From JANMMJ01 sp964543235 (GTDB taxonomy: Bacteria; Pseudomonadota; Alphaproteobacteria; Rhizobiales; Aestuariivirgaceae): a stretch of DNA of 45,763 nucleotides. The DNA lies in the NCBI GenBank assembly GCA_964543235.1, contig CAZIXE010000029.1:1-45763 (forward strand), written 5' to 3'. Both the position numbers and the translations under genes were made by a program. Position 1 is the first letter of the stretch; the number at the start of each line of letters is the position of its first letter. Below are positions 25,266 through 33,648 of the stretch, one piece after another. The notes beneath the pieces were generated by a model that saw only the letters and a program-made list of their open reading frames with translations, was not told the origin of the DNA and searched no databases.

Positions 25266-27191
25266 TCACGCCGCTTCGACGGTAACGAACGCCTCGTTGT
25301 ACGCGGGCTGGCCAGCGGGCGACCAGCGTGGCGGCGTCAGGCCGTTAACGGCAAAATCCGCGTTCCACCACTTGCCCTCGAGGGCGACAACACCGGGTCT
25401 TACGGTTCCGCCAATGGAAATCCGCGCGCCGATGCAGTGACTGCCGGCGCGCACCATCACGCTGGCGCCCTCCGTCAGACCACGCGCTGCCGCATCCGCT
25501 GCGTGCATCTGCAGTCTGGGCTCGCCAGCCGACTGGCGCTGGCGTGCCATGTTTGCGAATGTGGTGTTCAGGAAATAATGGCCCTTGGGGGTCAGCAGCT
25601 GGAGCTGGCCCGCCACCGGGGGCGGCGGAGCGGTAACAGGCCCGTCGCAGATCCTCAGCTTTACATCGCGCGCGGCGATGGCCGGACGTTTCTGTGGCGC
25701 CTGCCGCCAGCCCGCCGCCAGCAATTCTGCGAGCGACCAGCCCGCGGGCATGGTGGCCGCGGCGATCTCCGCATCGCTTTCGCGCAAGGCGGGGTGATCA
25801 AGGCCAAGCGCTTCGGCCAGCCCCCGCATGATGGCGCCGGAACTCCGCGCCTCGCCCATCGGGGCCAGCGCCGGCATATTGGCAAGCACGTAGTCGTGGC
25901 CCCAGGCGCCCTGGACATCAAGATGTTCAAGCTGCGTGGTAGCGGGCAGCACGATATCGGCAAAGCGCGCCGTATCGGTGAGGAAGTGGTCGGCGACCAC
26001 CGTGAAGAGGTCGTCGCGCGCCAGGCCGCGGGCCATGCGCTGGCCGTCGATCTGGGTCGCCGCCGGATTGGCCGACCACACCATGAAGGCCTTGATGGGC
26101 GGCGACAGCGTCTGGTCAGTCAGGACTTCGGCGAGTCGGGCCCCCGGCACCTGTCGCGCCGGACTGCTGCGCAGGTCGGCCCGCTCTGCCCGGCTCTCGT
26201 CGAAATCGGGAAAACTGAAGAAGAACAGGCCGCCGCCGCGCTCGCGCCAGTGGCCGCCGAGGATGGCGAGCGCCGAAAGCGCCCGCACCACCGTGTCACC
26301 GTTTGCCGCCTGCTGCAGGCCGACGCCGCCGCGGATGAGGGCGGGCCGTGCCGAGGCGAAATCCTCGGCGAAGCTTGCAATCGCATCCGCCGCGAGACCC
26401 GTCGCCGCCGCCGCCTCGTCGAAGGTCCAGGGTTCCACCGCCCTTTCGTAGTCTGCGAGGTCGGCCACCCAAAGCTCCGCAAGCTCACGATCGGCACGCC
26501 CTGTCTTCAGGAGATGGCGTCCGACGGCTGCCGCCAGGACCGCATCGCTGCCGGGAACGGGCGCCAGATGAACATCGCATTGTCTGGTGGTGCGGGTGAC
26601 GCGCGGGTCGATGGCAATGATTTTGGCACCTTTCTTTCGTGCCTCGGCAATGAAGTGCCAGTGGTGATGCGAGGTTGTCAGTACGTTCTGCCCCCACAGC
26701 ACGATGAGACGGGCCTCGCTGGCCACGGTCGGATCCAGGACGACGGGATGGCCCTCTCGCCCCAGGGCCGCGGCCGAGGCGCTGCACACCCCACCCTGGG
26801 TGCGGCTTGAGCCCAGCACGTTGAAGATCCGCATCAGCGCGAAGCGCTGCACCGCGCCCATCGAACCAAGATAACAGAATGGCAGGAGTGCCGCCCCGCC
26901 ATGCTCGGCAATGATGGCCCGGAAGCGGGCCGCAATCTCCCTGAGCGCTTCTTCCCAGGAAATGCGGGCAAACGCGCCGGATCCCTTCGGCCCGGTCCGC
27001 TTCAGGGGATAGAGCAACCTGTCTGGAGCGGTGAGGCGAGTTTCGTAGTCGCGCACCTTGGCGCACAGTACGCCGCGGGTGATCGGATGGTCCCTGGCAC
27101 CCTCGACGCGGATGACCCGGCCATCTTCGACATGTACCACCCAGGCGCAACTGTCCTGGCAATCGAGTGGGCAGCATCCCTTGATGTCCAT
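25266..27191 (-). CDS. Molybdopterin-dependent oxidoreductase
   Basis: 641 residues of the DMSO-reductase superfamily. The N terminus binds a [4Fe-4S] cluster (Cys7-x3-Cys11-x3-Cys15-x27-Cys43). Next come the molybdopterin domain with ISWEEALREIA and a likely Mo-ligand Cys135 (TQGGVCSAS). The C-terminal dinucleotide-binding domain (about 525-640) ends EGASVMVRAGS...GVVALEGKWWN. No Tat signal is present, so it is cytoplasmic. The combination resembles BisC/assimilatory-nitrate-reductase-like or formate-dehydrogenase-like paralogues; the substrate cannot be told. No redox partner subunit, chaperone or transporter is adjacent, and the 282-bp gap downstream (24984-25265) holds no recognised gene. 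Confidence 0.88.
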   Translation of the reverse strand: MDIKGCCPLDCQDSCAWVVHVEDGRVIRVEGARDHPITRGVLCAKVRDYETRLTAPDRLLYPLKRTGPKGSGAFARISWEEALREIAARFRAIIAEHGGAALLPFCYLGSMGAVQRFALMRIFNVLGSSRTQGGVCSASAAALGREGHPVVLDPTVASEARLIVLWGQNVLTTSHHHWHFIAEARKKGAKIIAIDPRVTRTTRQCDVHLAPVPGSDAVLAAAVGRHLLKTGRADRELAELWVADLADYERAVEPWTFDEAAAATGLAADAIASFAEDFASARPALIRGGVGLQQAANGDTVVRALSALAILGGHWRERGGGLFFFSFPDFDESRAERADLRSSPARQVPGARLAEVLTDQTLSPPIKAFMVWSANPAATQIDGQRMARGLARDDLFTVVADHFLTDTARFADIVLPATTQLEHLDVQGAWGHDYVLANMPALAPMGEARSSGAIMRGLAEALGLDHPALRESDAEIAAATMPAGWSLAELLAAGWRQAPQKRPAIAARDVKLRICDGPVTAPPPPVAGQLQLLTPKGHYFLNTTFANMARQRQSAGEPRLQMHAADAAARGLTEGASVMVRAGSHCIGARISIGGTVRPGVVALEGKWWNADFAVNGLTPPRWSPAGQPAYNEAFVTVEAA

Positions 27192-27288
27192 GGCGGCATT
27201 TTCGGCCTGCGCCGGCCGCCTGTAAAGGCGGGGCAGTCCCTCTTTCTTCCAAACTGGCAGGCCGGCATTGCAACCGGACCTTTGCCAT

Positions 27289-27325
27289 TTGACTTGCAGG
27301 GTCAGAGCGTTAAATAGCCCTGCAA
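27289..27325 (+). promoter_or_regulatory. leuC promoter with flanking inverted repeat
   Basis: TTGACT (27289-27294), a 16-bp spacer and TAAATA (27311-27316) form a plausible promoter 35 bp before leuC. A perfect 8-bp inverted repeat, TTGCAGGG (27294-27301) and CCCTGCAA (27318-27325), brackets the -10 box with a 16-bp spacer. It could be an operator or a hairpin at the transcript start. I see no leucine-rich leader peptide. Confidence 0.45.
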
Positions 27326-27350
27326 TTCACATAATCGGGACCACCGCGAA

Positions 27351-28760
27351 ATGGCCAAGCCGCGTACGCTTTACGACAAGATCTGGGACGATCATCTCGT
27401 TCACGAGGCGGACGACGGCACCTGTCTTCTCTATATCGACCGCCACCTCGTCCACGAGGTGACCAGCCCGCAGGCCTTCGAGGGCTTGCGCCTCTCCGGC
27501 CGCAAGGTGCGCCATCCTGAAAAGACTTTGGCGGTTGTCGATCACAACGTGCCCACCACCGACCGCCGTCAGGGCATCACCGAACCGGAAAGCCGCATCC
27601 AGGTCGAAACCCTGGCCCAGAACGCCAGGGACTTCGGCATCGAGTATTTCAATGAGCTGGACAGGCGCCAGGGGATTGTCCACGTCGTGGGTCCCGAACA
27701 GGGCTTCACGCTGCCCGGCACCACCATCGTGTGCGGCGACAGCCACACTTCGACCCATGGCGCTTTCGGCGCCTTGGCCCACGGTATCGGCACCTCGGAA
27801 GTCGAGCATGTGCTGGCCACCCAGACGCTGATCCAGAAGAAGGCAAAGAACATGCTTGTCCAGGTCGACGGCAAGCTGAAGCCGCACTCGACCGCCAAGG
27901 ACATCATCCTCGCCATAATCGGCGAGATCGGGGCCGCCGGCGGAACCGGTTCGGTGATCGAGTATGCCGGCGAGGCGATCCGCGATCTCTCCATGGAAGG
28001 CCGCATGACCGTCTGCAACATGTCGATCGAGGGTGGTGCGCGGGCGGGCATGGTGGCGCCCGATGACAAGGCCTTCGACTATTTGAAGGGCCGCCCCAAG
28101 GCGCCCCAGGGGGATGCCTGGGATCAGGCGCGACGCTACTGGGATACGCTGCACACCGACGACGGCGCCCATTTCGATCGGGTCGTGAAGCTGGACGCCG
28201 GCGCCCTGCCTCCCATTGTCTCCTGGGGCACCAGTCCGGAGGACGTCGTTGCGGTCACCGGTGCCGTCCCCGATCCCGACACCATCGCCGACGAGGGCAA
28301 GCGCCAGTCGAAATGGCGTGCCCTCGAATACATGGGCCTGAAACCCGGCACGAAGATTACCGACATCGAGCTTGACGTCGTGTGGATCGGCTCGTGTACC
28401 AATGGCCGCATCGAGGACCTGCGCGAAGTGGCGAAGATCGTCGATGGCAAGAAGATTTCCGGAAGGCTCGCCTATGCCATGATCGTGCCGGGCTCAGGCT
28501 TGGTAAAGCAGCAGGCCGAGAGCGAAGGACTGGACAGGATCTTCAAGGCGGCAGGTTTCGAGTGGCGCGAACCCGGCTGCTCCATGTGCCTCGGCATGAA
28601 CCCGGATCAGCTGAAGCCCGGCCAGCGCTGTGCCTCGACCTCGAACCGCAACTTCGAGGGCCGGCAGGGCTATCGTGGCCGTACCCATCTGGTCAGCCCG
28701 CAAATGGCTGCGGCGGCGGCTCTTGCCGGGCGCTTTGTCGACGTCCGTCAGCTCGGCTGA
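27351..28760 (+). CDS. leuC: 3-isopropylmalate dehydratase large subunit
   Basis: 469 residues that, with LeuD, isomerise 2- to 3-isopropylmalate in leucine synthesis using a [4Fe-4S] cluster. The cluster cysteines appear in WIGSCTNGRIEDL and GCSMCLGMNPD, and the start MAKPRTLYDKIWDDHLV is standard. leuD and leuB are not in the window. The gene converges with the SAF-domain oxidoreductase and overlaps its end by 13 bp. An inverted repeat brackets the likely promoter. Confidence 0.98.
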   Translation: MAKPRTLYDKIWDDHLVHEADDGTCLLYIDRHLVHEVTSPQAFEGLRLSGRKVRHPEKTLAVVDHNVPTTDRRQGITEPESRIQVETLAQNARDFGIEYFNELDRRQGIVHVVGPEQGFTLPGTTIVCGDSHTSTHGAFGALAHGIGTSEVEHVLATQTLIQKKAKNMLVQVDGKLKPHSTAKDIILAIIGEIGAAGGTGSVIEYAGEAIRDLSMEGRMTVCNMSIEGGARAGMVAPDDKAFDYLKGRPKAPQGDAWDQARRYWDTLHTDDGAHFDRVVKLDAGALPPIVSWGTSPEDVVAVTGAVPDPDTIADEGKRQSKWRALEYMGLKPGTKITDIELDVVWIGSCTNGRIEDLREVAKIVDGKKISGRLAYAMIVPGSGLVKQQAESEGLDRIFKAAGFEWREPGCSMCLGMNPDQLKPGQRCASTSNRNFEGRQGYRGRTHLVSPQMAAAAALAGRFVDVRQLG

Positions 28761-30061
28761 ATGCAGCGCCGTTCCATCTCGCGACGGGCCAGATAGGCTT
28801 CGGCGCCCTCATCCAGAGCGACATCGCTCCATCTGAGCAGGGAGCCGCGAGTGACATCATGAAGGAGCGTTGCCCTGTGTGCGAGCCCGATCGGCAGCAA
28901 GTCCTCGTCGAGGGAACGCCGGGCCGGCAGACACTTGGCGAACACCGTGTGGCCGCCCTCGCCATCGAGAACATCGCCTGACTGGAGATCGCGTTTGGCG
29001 ACGGCCACCGCATCACCCCTGAAGGCCGTGGGCGCGCCCGTCGCTTCACCCCTGAGCACTACGCAGAGCACCGAGATCGCCAGTTCGAGCCCGATCAGAT
29101 GATAGGGCCGGTACATGGCGGCAAAACGCCCGCTCGAGTCGGTGCGCAGACCGTACTGGCGGAATGCGGCAGCCGCATACTCGTTGACTGCCTCAACGAT
29201 CACGAACACGCCCCAGCGCAGGTCGCGGAAAACCGGCCTGCCGTCGCGTTCCACGCTTGAGACCACCTCCACGGTACCCGCTGACTCCAGCTGCCCGCCC
29301 TTGTGCCTTGGCCGCAGCACATGCGCCAGATCGTCGACCCCGCAGGGCGGAAACCGCAGGCCATCGGGCGGCGCGGCAAGGTCACAGGCATTGGTGACCG
29401 CCGCCATCTCGATGGCCGATTTGGTACCGTCGAGGAAAGAGTTGAACATTTGCGGGTTCATGCCCGCCCGCTTGGCCTCCTCCGCCGTCACACCATAGTG
29501 GCCCCAGACCTCGTCGGGCGTCACATAGTGATAGGCGGGCAGGTACTTCGTGCCCTTGCCGGCACATATCACCCGAAAGCCCGTTGCCCGCGCCCAGTCG
29601 ACCATCTCGGCAATAAGGGCCGGTTGATCTCCATAGGCCAGAGAGTAGACGACTCCCGCCTCGGCTGCCTCGATAGCCAGCAGCGGCCCGGCCAGCGCAT
29701 CGGCCTCGACATTGACCATGATGACATGTTTGCCCGCGGCAATGGCAGCACGGGCATGGCGGATCCCGGCAGCCGGGTTCCCCGTGGCCTCAATCACCAC
29801 CTCGATGTCGCTGCGCCGTGCCAGCGCGGCACCGTCATCGAGCTGAGCGATCTTGATGGTGCGGTCCTGTCCCCAGCCGGCCGCGAGGCAGGCAGCGATG
29901 CCGCGGCCAGGCTGCACATCGGCGATCGCCGCGACTTCCAGGCCTGGTATGCCCGGGACTTGTGCCAGGAACATGGTGCCGAACTTGCCAGCACCGACGA
30001 GGCCCACCCGCACCGGTCGTTGCAGTGCAGCACGGCCGGCCAGCATTCGATAGAGGTTCAT
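28748..30061 (-). CDS. SAF-domain NAD(P)-dependent oxidoreductase
   Basis: 437 residues. A homoserine-dehydrogenase-like Rossmann domain (VGLVGAGKFGTMF, glycines 23, 25 and 28) is followed by a catalytic domain (GKGTKYLPAYHYVTPDEVWGHY) and a C-terminal SAF domain (about 360-430, VAVAKRDLQSGDVLDGEGG). This is the predicted homoserine dehydrogenase/SAF group (COG4091). Members are not proven homoserine dehydrogenases, and several sit in sugar-acid or C3-C4 catabolic loci. The reaction is unknown. It overlaps leuC by 13 bp on the opposite strand, is monocistronic, and diverges from the small membrane protein cassette. Confidence 0.8.
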   Translation of the reverse strand: MNLYRMLAGRAALQRPVRVGLVGAGKFGTMFLAQVPGIPGLEVAAIADVQPGRGIAACLAAGWGQDRTIKIAQLDDGAALARRSDIEVVIEATGNPAAGIRHARAAIAAGKHVIMVNVEADALAGPLLAIEAAEAGVVYSLAYGDQPALIAEMVDWARATGFRVICAGKGTKYLPAYHYVTPDEVWGHYGVTAEEAKRAGMNPQMFNSFLDGTKSAIEMAAVTNACDLAAPPDGLRFPPCGVDDLAHVLRPRHKGGQLESAGTVEVVSSVERDGRPVFRDLRWGVFVIVEAVNEYAAAAFRQYGLRTDSSGRFAAMYRPYHLIGLELAISVLCVVLRGEATGAPTAFRGDAVAVAKRDLQSGDVLDGEGGHTVFAKCLPARRSLDEDLLPIGLAHRATLLHDVTRGSLLRWSDVALDEGAEAYLARREMERRCIQPS

Positions 30062-30143
30062 TAACCACCCCCCGGCAAAACATCCACCGGAACAGTTGAT
30101 TAATGCTTGCTGAACACTCCGTTAAGGCTTATGTCACCGGCGG

Positions 30144-30177
30144 GGCGATATGGTGACGATATGATCAAGATATCGCC
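30144..30177. promoter_or_regulatory. Nested inverted repeats in divergent promoter region
   Basis: GGCGATAT (30144-30151) and ATATCGCC (30170-30177) are perfectly complementary. A second CGATAT (30157-30162) can pair with the same right arm (ATATCG, 30170-30175). The two pairings exclude each other in RNA; as DNA they form three copies of one half-site. The gap lies between the SAF oxidoreductase and the small-membrane-protein gene. CCGGGGGTTTTTTG follows at 30184-30197. Confidence 0.4.
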
Positions 30178-30200
30178 TCAAATACCGGGGGTTTTTTGAA

Positions 30201-30368
30201 GTGAATACCGTTCCCACTGCCGATGCGCGCTTCCTGCGCCGCATACTCGTGATGCTGGTCGTTCTGACCGTGTTTACAGGCCTTGCAGCCGCCCTCGCGA
30301 CGGTCAATGCCATGTCTGCCCGGGGGATGGACATCTGCCAGGCAACCGGCTTTCTCTGCAGCAACTGA
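30201..30368 (+). CDS. Small membrane protein, function unknown
   Basis: 55 residues from a GTG start. A basic N terminus (ARFLRRI) and one hydrophobic helix (about 14-35, ILVMLVVLTVFTGLAAALAT) are followed by a short tail with two cysteines (DICQATGFLCSN). No ATG lies in frame before residue 18, and the ribosome binding site is weak. The reason to accept it is the 4-nt CTGA overlap of its stop with the zincin gene that follows, which needs upstream translation for coupling. A signal-anchor role is likely, but no homologue is recognised. Confidence 0.55.
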   Translation: MNTVPTADARFLRRILVMLVVLTVFTGLAAALATVNAMSARGMDICQATGFLCSN

Positions 30369-30763
30369 GCGATCTCCGGGCTCCGTCGCTCGAAGAGTTT
30401 GAGCGGCTGGCGCGCCAGGCGTGGAGCGCACTTCCGCCCCAGTTCCGCGCGCTATGCGAAGACATCGTCATCGTCATTGAGGATTTCCCCGCCGAAGATG
30501 TCCTGCGCGAGATGAACGCGCAGAGCCCTTTCGACTTGCTGGGCCTGTTTCAGGGTGTTGGTCTGGCCCATGGCAGTGCCGTTCCGGAAAGTGGCGTCAT
30601 GCCGAACCGTGTCCTCCTGTACCGGCGGCCCATTCTGGATTACTGGGCCGAATACAATGAGACCCTCGGGGCCATCGTCACCCATGTGCTGGTGCACGAG
30701 ATTGGCCACCACTTCGGCCTGTCCGACGCGGATATCGATCGCATCGAGAGCGAGGTGCAATGA
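30365..30763 (+). CDS. Small metallopeptidase (zincin), CTG start
   Basis: 132 residues of the minimal zincin family (formerly DUF1025). The family opening appears as LSDLRAPSLEEFERLARQAW and the metal motif as VLVHEIGHHFG (HExxH). No ATG, GTG or TTG lies in frame between the upstream region and the ATG at 30512, and starting at 30512 would remove the conserved N-terminal third. The CTG at 30365-30367 overlaps the previous stop (CTGA) and gives a full-length family member, so I take it as the start by translational coupling. The next gene overlaps its stop (ATGA). The peptide substrate is unknown. Confidence 0.75.
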   Translation: MSDLRAPSLEEFERLARQAWSALPPQFRALCEDIVIVIEDFPAEDVLREMNAQSPFDLLGLFQGVGLAHGSAVPESGVMPNRVLLYRRPILDYWAEYNETLGAIVTHVLVHEIGHHFGLSDADIDRIESEVQ

Positions 30764-30951
30764 CGCCGGATAATGATGCCCGTCGCGGCCTGGAAAGGAT
30801 GCAACAGCAATCCGAGAAGCTGCTCGGGGAGGATCGGCAGCCTGAAGCCAGCGACGATCCCATGGAGGTGCTCGGCCGGCGCATTGCCAGGGTGCTGTCG
30901 ATTGCGATTGCGGTGGGCCTCATTCTCTATCTTTGGCACACCTATCTCTGA
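30760..30951 (+). CDS. Small membrane protein downstream of zincin
   Basis: 63 residues. A hydrophilic Glu/Arg-rich N-terminal half (MTPDNDARRGLERMQQQSEK) leads into one C-terminal membrane helix (about 44-60, RVLSIAIAVGLILYLWHTYL). That is a tail-anchored topology. Its start overlaps the zincin stop by 4 nt, so the three small genes form a coupled unit. No known family is recognised. The cassette suggests that the soluble zincin works with one or two small membrane partners. Confidence 0.65.
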   Translation: MTPDNDARRGLERMQQQSEKLLGEDRQPEASDDPMEVLGRRIARVLSIAIAVGLILYLWHTYL

Positions 30952-30967
30952 GCCCGGCGGCGATGCC

Positions 30968-32308
30968 TCAACGCGAGTCCTTGTACCGGAACCACGCATA
31001 GGCGCCGCGCAGATAAAGTGCGCGAAGCCCGGGCAACGGAAACCGCGCCAGCCGCCGTGTGATCACCGGTGGCAGGACTTTCTCGGCAGGCTTGTTCATC
31101 ATGCGTGCCACCATCCGTCCGCAGAGGCTCGCCATGGCCACGCCATTGCCGTGATAAGCAATCGCAGTCCACACCGTCTGACGCCGGTCGAGAGGCCCGA
31201 CAAAGGGCACCAGATCATAGGCAAGGCACACGAACCCCCGCCAGAAATGCGTGATCTCGGCACGGCCGAAGACCGGGAACATGGCCCGCAATGTGGCGAT
31301 CATGTTCGCCCGCATGGGCGCCGCGCCGCCATCTGACGCGTCGGTTCCGCCGCGGCCGCCGAACAGGAACCGGCCATCCGGCAGAAGCCGGAAGTAGTGC
31401 AGCAGGATGCGCGAGTCGAATGCCAGGACCTGCGAAGTCCAACCCTGTTCCGTGCGTTCCTCAGGAGTGAGAGGGCGCGTCACGATGATATTGGACAGCG
31501 CCGGCATGAGCCGGCCGCGATGCCAGGGCGAAATGTCCTCGGGTGTATAACCGTTCGTCGCCACCAGCACGCGCCTGGCGCGCAGGGATCCTGATGCAGT
31601 GGCCAGAACATGCATACCATCCCGCTCCTCCCAGCGCACGACGCGCGAGTGCCCGTGAATGATGGCGCCCGCCGCAACAGCGGCTGCCGCCAGTCCTCGC
31701 ACATACCTGAGGGGATGCAGACCAAAGCCCGTCGGATTCCACAGGCCGCCATGGCAGGCGGGCGACCAGGCGCCGCGCCGCTTGAGTTCGTCCGGCGGAA
31801 GAACTTCCAGTGTCTCGCCGAAAGTTTCTGCCATGAACCGCTTCTCTTCGGCGAATGCCGTCATCCGGTTGGCAAGATGAGCAAGGGTGATTTCGCCGCC
31901 GTCGCTCGTCCAGGCGTCGATCGCGTAGCGGCGGCAGTTCTCCCTGACCAGCGCAACCGACTCCTTCATTGCAGCGTAATAGTCGCGTGTAGCCGGCAGG
32001 CCGTACCGGGAGATCATCGAGCCGTAGGCCAGCTTGTGCGAGCCGATACAGGCGAAGCCGCCATTGCGGCCGGAAGCACCCCAGCCTGGCGCCGCCGCCT
32101 CGAGTACCCGGACATCCGCCTTGAACTGCTCGCGCAACTCCAATGCCGCCGACAGCCCGGTATAGCCGGCACCAATGATAGCAATATCGCAGGCCGCCTC
32201 CCCTTCGAGCGGCACCGTGGCAACGCCAAGCGGTTCGGCGCTGTCCTCCCAGTAGCTTGCCACCGGGCGGTCGAAATGCAAAGCGTCGGGATGGGTCGTT
32301 GATGGCAT
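30968..32308 (-). CDS. FAD-dependent oxidoreductase, PuuB-like
   Basis: 446-residue DAO-family flavoprotein. The FAD-binding motif IIGAGYTGLSAALELRE (GxGxxG) comes after about 43 residues. The SGRNGGF segment and the C-terminal DLVPFVGPLDRRQTVW...YHGNGVAM block resemble gamma-glutamylputrescine oxidase (PuuB) and related amine oxidases. That suggests oxidation of a secondary or substituted amine, with the substrate unproven. No puu genes are adjacent. It converges with the small membrane protein cassette and diverges from the DadA-like gene with 63 bp between starts, so the two may share a promoter region. Confidence 0.85.
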   Translation of the reverse strand: MPSTTHPDALHFDRPVASYWEDSAEPLGVATVPLEGEAACDIAIIGAGYTGLSAALELREQFKADVRVLEAAAPGWGASGRNGGFACIGSHKLAYGSMISRYGLPATRDYYAAMKESVALVRENCRRYAIDAWTSDGGEITLAHLANRMTAFAEEKRFMAETFGETLEVLPPDELKRRGAWSPACHGGLWNPTGFGLHPLRYVRGLAAAAVAAGAIIHGHSRVVRWEERDGMHVLATASGSLRARRVLVATNGYTPEDISPWHRGRLMPALSNIIVTRPLTPEERTEQGWTSQVLAFDSRILLHYFRLLPDGRFLFGGRGGTDASDGGAAPMRANMIATLRAMFPVFGRAEITHFWRGFVCLAYDLVPFVGPLDRRQTVWTAIAYHGNGVAMASLCGRMVARMMNKPAEKVLPPVITRRLARFPLPGLRALYLRGAYAWFRYKDSR

Positions 32309-32371
32309 GACTGTTGATCCGGCGGATCGGCTGGCCTAGCACTGGCGGCCGGAATTCAAAAGAGGCAGGGC

Positions 32372-33619
32372 ATGAAGGCGCTGGTTCTGGGTGCGGGTAT
32401 CGTCGGCATGACGACCGCCTATGAACTCTGCCGGGACGGGCATGACGTCACCGTCATCGACCGCGAAGCAGAACCTGCCTCATTCACCTCCTACGCCAAT
32501 GCCGGACTGTTTGCGCCGGCTCATGCCTATGCCTGGTCCTCCCCTGCTGCCCCGAAAATCCTCCTGCGCTCGCTGTGGCGCAACGATCAGGCACTGCGCT
32601 TCCGCCCGACCGCTGACCCTGCCTTCTGGAAGTGGATGTGGCGCTTCTGGCAGCAGTGCAGCGGCGAGCGCGCGGCGTTGAACACACGCCGCAAGGCGCG
32701 GCTTTGCCTGTATTCGCTGGGTGTCTTCCACGAAACCCTGAAGGTGACTGGCATCGACTATGACGGGCGCAGGGGCGGCCTGCTTTACTTCTATCGCTCC
32801 GCTGCCGCCTTTGAAGCGGCGGCCGCAAAGTCTGAAATTCTGCGTGCCGAAGGCATCGAGATCAGGACGCTTGACCGGGACGCCGTCGCTGCGACCGACC
32901 CCGCGCTTGCGCCAGTCAAGGAACTTGTTGCCGGCGCACTCTTCGCTCCCGGCGATGAAAGCGGTGACTGCCGGCTGTTTGCCAGAAGGCTGGCCGGCTG
33001 GCTGAAGCCGCGCGGCGTAGCATTCCGCTTTGAAGAGACGGTCACCGGCTTCACCCGGGCCGGCGGCCGCGTCGAGGCGGTTATCACCGACAAGGGGCGA
33101 TACGCAGCCGATGTCATCGTCCTCTGCCTTGGGGTCTATTCGCCCCACCTCGCAAGGCAGCTCGACGCCGACCTGCCGATCTATCCGGTCAAAGGCTACG
33201 CAATCACTGCTCCCGTGGCAGGACGCAACAATCCGCCAACTCTTGGCGGCGTGGATGAGGAGAATCTGGTGGCCTACGCCCCCTATGGCGACCGCATCCG
33301 TGCCACCGCCACTGCCGAATTTTCGGGCTTCGATCGACATCATCGGCCCTCGGACTTCACGCATATGATGGCTGTGATGCGGCAGCTGTTCCCGGATGGC
33401 GCCGACTGGTCGCGCAGCGAATACTGGGCCGGGCTCCGGCCCATGACCCCGGAAGGCACGCCGATCCTCGGACGCTCCCGTCTGCTGAACCTGTGGTTCA
33501 ATACCGGCCAGGGCCACATGGGCTGGACCATGAGTCACGGCGCTGCCCGAGTCACCGCCGACCTGATCGCGGGCAAGCGTCCGGCCATCCCGCTCGATGG
33601 CTTAACTTACGCGACGTAA
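32372..33619 (+). CDS. dadA: D-amino-acid dehydrogenase, DadA-like
   Basis: 415 residues of the DAO family. The FAD-binding start MKALVLGAGIVGMTTAYEL, a NAGLFAP segment and the DadA-type end (AGLRPMTPEGTPILG, then TGQGHMGWTMSHGAARV) support a membrane-associated quinone-linked D-amino acid dehydrogenase. It forms a pair with the divergent PuuB-like flavoprotein, and no alanine racemase (dadX) is next to it. The substrate could be another D-amino or N-methyl amino acid. An imperfect palindrome (33649-33675) follows the gene. Confidence 0.85.
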   Translation: MKALVLGAGIVGMTTAYELCRDGHDVTVIDREAEPASFTSYANAGLFAPAHAYAWSSPAAPKILLRSLWRNDQALRFRPTADPAFWKWMWRFWQQCSGERAALNTRRKARLCLYSLGVFHETLKVTGIDYDGRRGGLLYFYRSAAAFEAAAAKSEILRAEGIEIRTLDRDAVAATDPALAPVKELVAGALFAPGDESGDCRLFARRLAGWLKPRGVAFRFEETVTGFTRAGGRVEAVITDKGRYAADVIVLCLGVYSPHLARQLDADLPIYPVKGYAITAPVAGRNNPPTLGGVDEENLVAYAPYGDRIRATATAEFSGFDRHHRPSDFTHMMAVMRQLFPDGADWSRSEYWAGLRPMTPEGTPILGRSRLLNLWFNTGQGHMGWTMSHGAARVTADLIAGKRPAIPLDGLTYAT

Positions 33620-33648
33620 TATAGGTCTTATTGTCGCCCCATCCACCC

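Noticed and set aside
25239..26810. 523-residue open frame antisense to the molybdopterin oxidoreductase
   Set aside because: The opposite strand shows the cluster motif and the domain order, and this frame has no recognisable domain.
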